Source: Streptomyces noursei ATCC 11455
GTDB lineage: Bacteria; Actinomycetota; Actinomycetes; Streptomycetales; Streptomycetaceae
Assembly: GCF_001704275.1 (NCBI RefSeq)
Contig: NZ_CP011533.1
Location: 4,712,001-4,776,000 of the forward strand
DNA length: 64,000 nt
Direction: 5' to 3'
Below are positions 57,075 to 64,000 of this stretch, piece after piece. A program made the translations under genes and the position numbers. The notes beneath the pieces were generated by a model, which did not search any database, was not told the origin of the DNA, and saw only the letters and a list, made by a program, of their open reading frames with translations. Each line of letters begins with the position of its first letter. Positions within the stretch are counted from its first letter, which is position 1.

Positions 57075-57560
57075 ATGGCGCAGCGGACACGGGAGACGGC
57101 CACGACGACGCAGGGCACGGCCTCCGGGGGCCTCGCCCAGGGCTGGTGCGCGCTCTCCGCCCTGCACGGCCGCATCGAGTCGCACATCGAGCGGGCCCTC
57201 CAGGCCCGGCACGGCCTCAGCGTCCGGGAGTTCTCGGTCCTCAACGTCCTCAGCGAGCAGCACGACGGACCGGGCGGCCACCTGCGGATGCACCAGGTCG
57301 CCGACTCGGTCGTGCTCAGCCAGAGCGCCACCACCCGACTGGTCACCCGGCTGGAGGAGCGCGGGCTGCTCTCCCGCTACCTGTGCCCCGACGACCGGCG
57401 CGGCATCTACACCAACGTCACGCCCGACGGGCTGCGCCTCCTCGAAGAGGCCCGCCCCACCCACGACACCGCCCTGCGCGAGTCCCTCCAGGACGCCGCG
57501 CAGCGCCCCGAGCTGGCGCCTCTGGTGACGGCGGTCGAGACGCTGGGCGCCTCCGCGTAA
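57075..57560 (+). CDS. MarR-family transcriptional regulator
   Basis: A 161-residue protein with a winged HTH (LSVREFSVLNVLSEQHD, LRMHQVADSVVLSQSATTRLVTRLEERGLLSRYLCPDDRRGIYTNVTP). Start ATG 57075 with GAGGAGG upstream. The 131-bp intergenic region with the MFS gene is AT-rich and contains several TTGCA-type elements; it probably holds the operator. Confidence 0.88.
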   Translation: MAQRTRETATTTQGTASGGLAQGWCALSALHGRIESHIERALQARHGLSVREFSVLNVLSEQHDGPGGHLRMHQVADSVVLSQSATTRLVTRLEERGLLSRYLCPDDRRGIYTNVTPDGLRLLEEARPTHDTALRESLQDAAQRPELAPLVTAVETLGASA

Positions 57561-57650
57561 CGGGGCAGAACACTCCAAACCCGCCAGGATGTCGGGCAGC
57601 ACCCGCCGACACCCTGGGCCGGCCCGGAGCCGCGGCATAGGGTCACGTTC

Positions 57651-58103
57651 ATGAGCGATCTTGAGATACGACGCGCCACCGAAGCCGACCTGCCGGCCAT
57701 CGTCGCGATGCTCGCCGACGACCCCCTGGGCGCCAGCCGCGAGTCCCCCGACGACCTCGCGCCCTACCGCACCGCGTTCGCCACGCTGGACGCCGACCCG
57801 AAACAGCACCTGGTCGTCGCCGAGCGGGACGGTCGCGTGATCGGCACGCTCCAGCTCACCGTGATCCCCGGCCTCTCCCGGCGCGGCGCCACCCGCACGA
57901 TCATCGAAGCGGTACGGATCCACGCCGACGAGCGCGGCTCCGGCCTGGGCACCGAGCTCGTCGAGTGGGCGGTCGCGGAGTCCCGCCGCCTCGGCTGCCA
58001 GCTCGTCCAGCTCACCTCCGACGCCACCCGCCTCGACGCGCACCGCTTCTACGAGCGCCTCGGCTTCGAGGCGTCCCACCTGGGCTTCAAGCGCCAGCTC
58101 TGA
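57651..58103 (+). CDS. GNAT-family N-acetyltransferase
   Basis: A 150-residue acetyltransferase. The acetyl-CoA pyrophosphate motif is HADERGSGLGTELVEWAV, and the C-terminal YERLGFEASHLGFKRQL is typical. Target unknown. It lies 90 bp downstream of the MarR gene. Confidence 0.88.
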   Translation: MSDLEIRRATEADLPAIVAMLADDPLGASRESPDDLAPYRTAFATLDADPKQHLVVAERDGRVIGTLQLTVIPGLSRRGATRTIIEAVRIHADERGSGLGTELVEWAVAESRRLGCQLVQLTSDATRLDAHRFYERLGFEASHLGFKRQL

Positions 58104-58118
58104 CCGGCCGGAAGGCGG

Positions 58119-58949
58119 TCAGCCGCGGTCCGGGGGAGCGGTACGACGCGCCCGCGCCCGGTGGGCCTTCTGCCGACAGGCCCCGCCGCAGTACCGCGCG
58201 GGCCGCCCGGTGCGCGCCGCCACGAGCGGCGCACCACACACCGGACACCGGGTTTCGTGACGAATCGGCGCGGCGACCGGCAGTTCCGTTACGGACCGGT
58301 CGGCGCGCAGCCCGTCGAGCATCAGCGCCGTCATCCGGCCCATCGGCGCCGCGCCGGGCGCTGGGTCCCGCCCCGCCGGGCCCCGCCCGACCGACCGCCG
58401 GCGCTCCATCGCCAGACACCCGGCCAGCAGCGTGCGGACGTCGTCCAGATCGACGTCCGCACGTACCGCGCCCGCCTGTTGGGCCCTGGACAGCAGCACG
58501 CCGAGGGCCACCAGGAACTCCAGATCCGGACCCGCCGGCCCCTCGTCCGCCGGTGCCGGGCCGCCCTCTCCGGCCGCCTCCAGCACCTCGCACAGCGCCC
58601 GGTTCGGGGCGGCCAGCCGCACCACCGACGCCAGGAAGCGGAAGAACACCCCGCCGGGGTCGTCCGCGTCGACCAAGTCCCCCGCGGCATCGGCGAACAG
58701 CCACATCCGGTCCCTGACCGCTTCCCTGAACAGGGCTTCCTTGGAGGGGAAGTGGCGGTAGACGGTCCCCGCACCGACCCCGGCACGTCGGGCGATCTCG
58801 TCGAGCGGGACCGCCAACCCCCGTTCCTCGAAGGCGGATCGGGCCGCCTGGAGCACCAGCGCACGATTCCGCCGCGCATCCGCGCGAGCGACCACCGGTC
58901 GGCCGTCCGCACTCCGCACGCCTCCTGAAACCACCCTGCTCCTCCGCAT
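58119..58949 (-). CDS. TetR-family regulator with C-terminal zinc-ribbon-like domain
   Basis: A 276-residue protein. The N-terminal HTH (VLQAARSAFEERGLAVPLDEIARRAGVGAGTVYRHFPSKEALF) is canonical TetR, with a helical ligand domain to about 225. The last 45 residues add CPVCGAPL and RYCGGACRQKAHRARARR, a predicted treble-clef/zinc-ribbon with a basic tail that is unusual for TetR proteins. Start ATG 58949. It is convergent with the GNAT gene. Confidence 0.85.
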   Translation of the reverse strand: MRRSRVVSGGVRSADGRPVVARADARRNRALVLQAARSAFEERGLAVPLDEIARRAGVGAGTVYRHFPSKEALFREAVRDRMWLFADAAGDLVDADDPGGVFFRFLASVVRLAAPNRALCEVLEAAGEGGPAPADEGPAGPDLEFLVALGVLLSRAQQAGAVRADVDLDDVRTLLAGCLAMERRRSVGRGPAGRDPAPGAAPMGRMTALMLDGLRADRSVTELPVAAPIRHETRCPVCGAPLVAARTGRPARYCGGACRQKAHRARARRTAPPDRG

Positions 58950-59394
58950 TCCACACCCGGAGGGACAACCGGGCTGAGCGTTCCGATTCTACGAGGGCGT
59001 TAAAACATGCGTGCGGATCGGCACGCGGAGGAAGGACGACCGGGCCGGGACCGGGCTTGGGGCGAGGGAAGAGGAGGCAGCTGCCGCGACGCGGAGACGA
59101 GGTGAAGGCTGCGGAGTCGGCGGAGGCAGCGGAGGCAGCGGCGCGGGATGACGAGACGGAGACGACGAGACCGGAGACGACGAGCTGGTGGCCGAGAGCT
59201 GGGCTGGGGGCCTGGAGCTGGGCGCGGAGCACGGGGCGCGGAGCACGAGCGGTGGGCACGGGCACGGGCACGGGCAGCAAAAAGGGTGTGGTCTGTTTCA
59301 CGTGAAACAGACCACACCCGGGGCCCTCCTGTCGAGGGCGCGTCCGACGGCCGAGAAGACGCCCGACGAGTCAGCAGTCAGCAGTCAGTACGGC
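58950..59394. other. Intergenic region with purine-rich direct repeats and a parS palindrome
   Basis: About 445 bp without a supported gene. From 59040 to 59220 the plus strand is strongly purine-biased (GGAGGCAGCGGAGGCAGCGG, then repeated GACGAGACGGAGACGACGAGACCGG-like units). Next comes GTGGGCACGGGCACGGGCACGGGC, and then the parS palindrome. Open frames here are composition artefacts. Confidence 0.55.
59284..59319. promoter_or_regulatory. parS at the centre of a 36-bp perfect palindrome
   Basis: The ParB site at 59295-59308 is extended on both sides to a 36-bp perfect palindrome, flanked by A and G runs. It lies about 75 bp from the 3' end of the leftward class V aminotransferase gene. It may also act as a transcription terminator for that gene. 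Confidence 0.8.
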
Positions 59395-60534
59395 TCAGGC
59401 CGCGGCGATGACCTCGTCCCATGCCACGCCGGCCGCGCCGGCCGCCGCGTCCTCGTCGACCTCCAGCCCCAGCGCCCGCAGGCCGGCCGCCAGCGCCGCC
59501 AACGAGGCAAGCACCACCGCGCGGTCCGCGGCCTGCCCGTAGTGGTTCACCCGGATCATCTCCGCCGCCAGGGCACCGGCGGCGGCCTGCACCGGAACCG
59601 CGCCGTCGGCGGCGACCGCGGCGGCGACCACCTCACGGGCGTCCACCCCTGCCGGCGTGCGGAGCGTGGTGGCGGCCGGCGCCGCGTGCTCGTCCCGGAT
59701 CACATAGGGCACCGGCCCGCCGAGCACCGCGACACCCGCCCGGACGGCCGCGGCAGCGGCCCGGTGACGGGCGATGACACGGTCCAGCCCTTCCGCCTCG
59801 ATCCGGTCCACGGCCTGCTCCAGCGCCAGCATCTCCAGCTGCGCCGGGGCGTGCGGAAGGGCGGTGCGCCCGGCGTCGATCCAGCGCTCCTTCCAGTCCA
59901 GCAGCGAGAGGTACGAACGGCGCGGCGCCTGCTCATTGGCCGCGATGCGCTCCCAGGCGCGGGCGCTGACCGACACCGCGGAGACCCCGGCCGGCCCGGC
60001 CAGCGCCTTCTGACCACCGATCACACACAGATCCACTCCCCACTCGTCGGTGAGCAGCGGCTCGGCACCCACCGAGGCGACCGCGTCGAGCATCAGCAGG
60101 GCCCCGTGCTCACGCACCACCGCACCGATCTCGGCGACGGGGTTGGTGTTGCCGGTCGCCGCCTCGGCGTGCACCAGGCTCACGAAGTCGATCTCGGGGC
60201 GCTCCCGCAGGGCGTCCGCCACCTGCTCGGCGGTGACCGCGCCGGTGAAGGGCGCGCTGAGGGTGACCACCTCGGCGCCACAGGAGCGCAGCCAGCCGCC
60301 GAAGGTCTCGCCGTAGGGGCCGGTGATGATGTTGAGGGCGGTGCTGCCGGGCCGCACGGCCGAGCGGATGCACGCCTCCAGGGGCAGCAGCGCCTCGCCC
60401 TGTGTCGCGACGACATCGCAGCGGGTGCGCATCAGCGCCGCGACCTTGTCCTCGATCCGCGCGAAACGGGCGGCGTCGAGCGGAGGCAGATCGAGCAGGA
60501 CCGGGGCGTCGACATTCGCAGTCACGGCAGTCAC
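59395..60534 (-). CDS. Class V aminotransferase (alanine-glyoxylate type)
   Basis: A 379-residue PLP enzyme. Schiff-base Lys lies in VIGGQKALAGPAGVSAVSV, and LMLDAVASVGAEPLLTDEWGVD precedes it. LNIITGPYGETFGGWLRSCGAEVV fits the alanine-glyoxylate/serine-pyruvate group. Substrate specificity is uncertain. Confidence 0.87.
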   Translation of the reverse strand: MTAVTANVDAPVLLDLPPLDAARFARIEDKVAALMRTRCDVVATQGEALLPLEACIRSAVRPGSTALNIITGPYGETFGGWLRSCGAEVVTLSAPFTGAVTAEQVADALRERPEIDFVSLVHAEAATGNTNPVAEIGAVVREHGALLMLDAVASVGAEPLLTDEWGVDLCVIGGQKALAGPAGVSAVSVSARAWERIAANEQAPRRSYLSLLDWKERWIDAGRTALPHAPAQLEMLALEQAVDRIEAEGLDRVIARHRAAAAAVRAGVAVLGGPVPYVIRDEHAAPAATTLRTPAGVDAREVVAAAVAADGAVPVQAAAGALAAEMIRVNHYGQAADRAVVLASLAALAAGLRALGLEVDEDAAAGAAGVAWDEVIAAA

Positions 60535-60713
60535 AGTGGCCTTCCAGCGGTAGCGAGCCGCGCACTGCGGCGGCTCCTGACATCTCGCTCGACTGTACGT
60601 CCGCCCGGAGAGTGCCCGCCGTACGGGCCCGGGCCGCAGCCCGGGACCCTCGGCTCACCCGCGGCGCGGAACCGGCCGCCCGGCCCCGCACCCGCTCCGC
60701 ACTCCTCGCCGGG

Positions 60714-62189
60714 TCAGACGCCCCGCCAGCCTTCGGGGTCCACGCCACCCGGCACCGGCCCGGCGGGCTCGTAGGGTCCACGCGTGAAGACGAAGGTCCC
60801 CAGGTCGAGGTGGGTGACCGTACCGTCCGGTGCCCGCACCGCCCGCAGCGTCTCGCCCGCGTAGTAGCCGTCCAGTCCGGTCCAGGCGCCGTCGGCCTCG
60901 GCGCGGAAGCGCGAGGTGCGCCCCACACCGGAGAGCGTGACCAACTCCAGTCCGTGGGAACCCGTCAGCCGCAGCGCGAACGGGTTCGCGCCCCAGTACC
61001 AGGGCCCGGTCAGGGCCAGCAGGTCCTCGTCCACCGCGCCCGGCAGCGGGCGCCACGGCTCCGGGATCCGCGGTTCGTGGTGCGCGACGATCTTCAGGAG
61101 GTCGGCCGCCACCGTGCCGATCGGGATGCCCGAGGTGCAGTTCGCCAGCGCGAGCGCCGCGGTGTCCTCTTCCGGATCGACCCACAGCACCGCCAGGAAC
61201 CCCGGCATCGACCCGGTGTGCCCGGCCAACCGGCGCCCGCTCCGCCGGACGAGCTGGGTACCCAGGCCGTAGCCCGCGTCCCAGTCGTCGCCCTCCGGCG
61301 GCACCGCGGGGGTCCGCATCTCGGCCAGGCTCGCCGCGCTCAGCACCCGCTCGTCGCCCCGCAACAGGAACGCCGCCCACCGGCACAGGTCCTCGGCCGT
61401 CGACCACAACTGCCCGGCCGGGCCCATCAGCCCGGTGTCGTGCGCCGGCTCCGGCAGCATCACATCGGCCCAGGGGTGGACCGCCCAGCCGCCCGCATGC
61501 GGCATCTCCGGCCGGAGCGTCGTACGGGCCATCCCCAGCGGCTCCAGCACCTCACGGCGCAGCACCTCGCCCCACGGCGTCCCGTCCCGCAGCCGCTCGA
61601 CCAGCGCCCCGAGCACGGCGTAGCCGGGGTTGGAGTAGTGGTGCCGCCGCCCCGCCGGATGCAGCCGCGGCCGCTCGCCGAACAGATCGGCGGGCTCGGG
61701 CCGCAGTTCTCCGGCGGTCCGCTCCCACCACGGACCACGGGATTCGGCCGCCAATCCCGCGCTGTGCGACAGGAGTTGGGCGATCGTTGCCTCGGGCACC
61801 GGGACGTCCTTCAGATGGGTCCCGATGGTGTCGTCCAGCCGCAACAGTCCCTCGTCCCCCAGCCGGAGCACGAGCACAGCCACGAAGTTCTTGGTCAGCG
61901 AGCCGATCCGGTACTGCACATCGCCGTGCGGCACCTCACCGTCCACCGCACTCCGGGCACCCGTCCAGACCACCTGGCCGCCACGGACCACCGCACCCAT
62001 CATCGACGGCGCCCGCCCCTCGGCCTGCGCGATCGCCAGCCGTCGCAGCAACGCCCGCCGCGTCTGCGGCATCAACTCCGCATACGCCTCGGCCGAATCG
62101 ACGATGGCACCGCCGCGCGGGACCACCTCACGCGCCTCTCCCTCACGCGACTCGGGCTCCTGCGACTGCGCGGATTCCACCACCGTCAT
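60714..62189 (-). CDS. Beta-lactamase-family serine hydrolase
   Basis: A 491-residue class C-type serine hydrolase. The catalytic SxxK is SLTK (in YRIGSLTKNFVAVLVL), YxN is YSN (YSNPGYAVLGALVERL) and the third motif is HTG (AGHTGSMPGFLAVLW). A C-terminal beta-rich domain of about 120 residues follows. No signal peptide is seen, so it is probably cytoplasmic. Start ATG 62189 with GAGGAG upstream. Confidence 0.88.
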   Translation of the reverse strand: MTVVESAQSQEPESREGEAREVVPRGGAIVDSAEAYAELMPQTRRALLRRLAIAQAEGRAPSMMGAVVRGGQVVWTGARSAVDGEVPHGDVQYRIGSLTKNFVAVLVLRLGDEGLLRLDDTIGTHLKDVPVPEATIAQLLSHSAGLAAESRGPWWERTAGELRPEPADLFGERPRLHPAGRRHHYSNPGYAVLGALVERLRDGTPWGEVLRREVLEPLGMARTTLRPEMPHAGGWAVHPWADVMLPEPAHDTGLMGPAGQLWSTAEDLCRWAAFLLRGDERVLSAASLAEMRTPAVPPEGDDWDAGYGLGTQLVRRSGRRLAGHTGSMPGFLAVLWVDPEEDTAALALANCTSGIPIGTVAADLLKIVAHHEPRIPEPWRPLPGAVDEDLLALTGPWYWGANPFALRLTGSHGLELVTLSGVGRTSRFRAEADGAWTGLDGYYAGETLRAVRAPDGTVTHLDLGTFVFTRGPYEPAGPVPGGVDPEGWRGV

Positions 62190-62307
62190 GACGCTCCTCA
62201 ACAAGACTTCTCACCCAGCAGGACCGGCTCAGCGGGCCCGCGCCGGCGGCGAGCTACTACCCACCGCGCCGCCATCCTGCCCTGACCGCCGCCCCCGGCA
62301 CCTCTCC

Positions 62308-62393
62308 GTTTCACGTGAAACAGCCACGCGTCACCGGGCCGCCGTTTCACGTGAAACATCGGCACGCCGCGGCCCCGCCGTTTCACGTGAAAC
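62308..62393. promoter_or_regulatory. Three phased parS sites at exact 36-bp spacing
   Basis: GTTTCACGTGAAAC occurs at 62308-62321, 62344-62357 and 62380-62393, each start 36 bp after the last. The bases between the sites are GC-rich and differ, so only the palindromes and spacing are conserved. ParB-binding clusters near oriC are known in Streptomyces. Confidence 0.85.
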
Positions 62394-62402
62394 CTCCACG
62401 CG

Positions 62403-63095
62403 TCATCGCACGGCGAAGGCCCCCATCGCCTCCTCCAGCAGGCTCTGTTCGTCCGCGGGAAGCCAGCGCGCCGCGTGCACCATGTGCAGCGCACTCCGCA
62501 GACGTACCCGGTCCTCGTCCGTCCCCAGATATCCCAGATACGCCGGGAGCGTCAGCCCCAGCGCCTTCAGGTCGCCTCGCTCGCACCACCGCAAGAACAG
62601 CTCCCGGACCGGCCGCTCGACGCCCTCCGCGACGCCCCCTCGCGCACCGGCCTCCTCGTCCCCTTCGGCAGCCACCGCGTCCGCGGTGTCCCGCAGTCCC
62701 TCCGCGATCGCGAAGCGGTTCCAGTCGCCGTACTGCCCCTCGGGCGCATCGGCCGCCCGCTCCGCCGCCCGCACGAAGTACCAGTGGGCCACGGCGAGTC
62801 GACCGAGTTCCCGATGCGCGTTCCCCATGTTCACGTACAGCGACGGATAGAAGTCCCGTACCCGCGCGTCGCCGACCCGGTCGGCACGGTCCAGGCACTC
62901 CTGGTTCCAGCGCAGCGTCTCCGCGGGCGAGCCCTGATGCCGCGCGAGATAGTGCGCGGCGATGCATGCCTCGTAGTCGTCGCGGGCACCGTCCCACGCC
63001 TGTTGGAAGAGAGCCCGCGCCACCTCCGCCCGCCCCTCCGCCTCGGCCTGCATGCCCGCCACACACAGCCGCACCACCGGCAGTTCCGGATCCAT
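62403..63095 (-). CDS. TPR-like hypothetical protein
   Basis: A 230-residue helical protein with repeated motifs (EVARALFQQAWDGARDDYEACIAAHYLARHQGSP, SLYVNMGNAHRELGRLAVAHWYFVRAAERA, VRLRSALHMVHAARWLPADEQ) that resemble TPR repeats. Start ATG 63095 with GGGAGGAAGTGGG upstream. Function unknown; protein-protein interaction is likely. The last codons lie ten bases from the nearest parS. Confidence 0.75.
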   Translation of the reverse strand: MDPELPVVRLCVAGMQAEAEGRAEVARALFQQAWDGARDDYEACIAAHYLARHQGSPAETLRWNQECLDRADRVGDARVRDFYPSLYVNMGNAHRELGRLAVAHWYFVRAAERAADAPEGQYGDWNRFAIAEGLRDTADAVAAEGDEEAGARGGVAEGVERPVRELFLRWCERGDLKALGLTLPAYLGYLGTDEDRVRLRSALHMVHAARWLPADEQSLLEEAMGAFAVR

Positions 63096-63202
63096 CCGCC
63101 CACTTCCTCCCTCGACCCCGGGTCGCACCCGCCGTCCCGGGCCCGTACCGTCTCCGTTTCCGCACCGTCCCGCTCCGACCGCCGCCCCTCGGCCGCCCTC
63201 CC

Positions 63203-64000
63203 TCAACGGCCCCGCACCGGCATCACCATCGCTGTGAAACTCCCCTGGTCCGCGGACCGGACGACGACGGGTTGGTCCTCCGACGCGATCTCCAGCAACA
63301 CATCGGGCCCCACCCCGGCCTCCAGCACCGGCACCAGGACCGCCGGGTCGAAGGAGATCCGCAGCCCGGACCCGGTACGGACCGCGGGCAGCCGGACCGC
63401 GTCGGACTCCCCACCCGACACCTCCAGCGCCCCGTGCGTGGCGCCCTCCGCATCCGGCACCATGACCGCCCCGAACGCCAGCGACACCACCGCCCCACCC
63501 CGGTCCGCCACCGCGTCCCGCAGTCCTGCCCGGTCCACGATCACCCGGTGCCGCGCATCGGCCAGCCCCGTCAACATCAGCCGGTAGTCCGGGAACTCCC
63601 CCGGCTCGCCCACTCCGGCGGCCCCCGTGCCCGGGGCCCCCGGCTCCCAGGGCTCCGCCCCGCTCCACAGCCGCACCCGCGCGATACCGGAAGCGTCCAC
63701 CACGGCCGGGCACTCCACCTCGACCGCCCGCTGCCGCACCGCCCACTCCGCCATCCGGCGCGCGGCATCCACCGCGATCAGCACCCGCCACGGTCCGCCC
63801 TCGAAGACCTCCGGCCGCAGCCCGCGCACCGCCAGCCGATAGCGGTCGGTGGCCACCAACCGCACCTCTCCCTCGGCGAGTTCGAGCAGAACGGACCCCA
63901 ACACCGGGAACTCCTCCGCCGCCGTGCCGACCGCCGCCGCGGGCGCCACCTGCCGCACCGCGCTGGCGAGTTCCGGCCCGTCCACCCGAGCCCGCGCCGC
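63203..64000 (-). CDS. Sliding-clamp (DnaN-like) domain protein, 5' end beyond the window
   Basis: At least 265 residues, with the frame open to the window edge; a GTG at 63985 is in frame but upstream codons continue. LELAEGEVRLVATDRYRLAVRGLRPEVFEGGPWRVLI and the C-terminal SFTAMVMPVRGR resemble the last two domains of the DNA polymerase III beta clamp. In streptomycetes such paralogues commonly have an N-terminal MerR DNA-binding domain; that part would be outside the window. It is unlikely to be the replicative clamp. Confidence 0.75.
   Translation of the reverse strand, partial: AARARVDGPELASAVRQVAPAAAVGTAAEEFPVLGSVLLELAEGEVRLVATDRYRLAVRGLRPEVFEGGPWRVLIAVDAARRMAEWAVRQRAVEVECPAVVDASGIARVRLWSGAEPWEPGAPGTGAAGVGEPGEFPDYRLMLTGLADARHRVIVDRAGLRDAVADRGGAVVSLAFGAVMVPDAEGATHGALEVSGGESDAVRLPAVRTGSGLRISFDPAVLVPVLEAGVGPDVLLEIASEDQPVVVRSADQGSFTAMVMPVRGR

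Noticed and set aside
59040..59260. Coding sequence in the purine-rich repeats
   Set aside because: Open frames arise from low-complexity repeats (GGAGAC, GGCACG units) with no start context or domain.
1..64000. CRISPR arrays, rRNA, tRNA genes and insertion sequences
   Set aside because: No regularly spaced long repeats, rRNA blocks, cloverleaf sequences or transposase genes were seen anywhere in the window.

Overview
The window is high-GC actinobacterial DNA and almost certainly comes from a Streptomyces chromosome not far from the replication origin. The left flank has the gene order thiC, a YibE/F membrane protein, ssgA, ssgR, a DUF5326 protein, a cupin, a YvlD-type protein, ptpA and a cystathionine gamma-lyase. 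ssgA and ssgR are sporulation genes found only in morphologically complex actinomycetes. Six copies of the 14-bp Streptomyces ParB site (parS) lie in the chromosomal flanks and none in the middle. The right flank carries LysR, Nudix, PNPOx-like, globin-reductase, HAD, MFS/MarR, GNAT, TetR, class V aminotransferase and serine hydrolase genes, and ends in a sliding-clamp-like gene cut by the window edge.

Between the flanks sits an apparently complete temperate siphovirus of about 42.9 kb, bounded by a perfect 25-bp direct repeat (attL 6500-6524, attR 49417-49441). From the right end inward there are a tyrosine integrase, an ImmA/IrrE-like peptidase, an XRE repressor and operator-like repeats. 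A leftward early operon follows: Xis-like HTH, YqaJ exonuclease, RecT, RusA, replisome-organiser-like protein, SSB, WhiB-like protein and DNA methyltransferase. The leftward late operon holds HNH, TerS, TerL, portal, MuF-like protein, scaffold, coat, connectors, tail tube, frameshifted tail chaperone, tape measure, Dit, tail fibre, endolysin and holins. Rightward or isolated genes interrupt these operons (30652-31008, 38087-39073, 39206-39754) and look like lysogenic-conversion morons.

The left 11 kb of the prophage (about 6.7-17.8 kb) is a cargo island of non-virion genes. It carries a membrane-anchored Ser/Thr kinase, an HTH protein and an XRE-TPR regulator, and three translationally overlapping small ORFs. 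Next comes a four-gene lasso peptide cluster (precursor, cyclase, leader-processing B protein, GNAT acetyltransferase) resembling the acetylated lasso peptide albusnodin. It ends with a type VII-type WXG100 protein, a WXG/nuclease polymorphic toxin and a SUKH immunity protein. A temperate phage carrying a predicted acetylated lasso peptide, a nuclease toxin and a kinase is the most unusual thing in the window.

Integration took place in the stem of a chromosomal hairpin terminator downstream of the cystathionine gamma-lyase gene. It also swaps the last residues of the integrase: the prophage reading frame crosses attR and finishes in host DNA, through a host parS site, while the detached phage-encoded tail lies next to attL. 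All calls come from reading the sequence; no database search was run.
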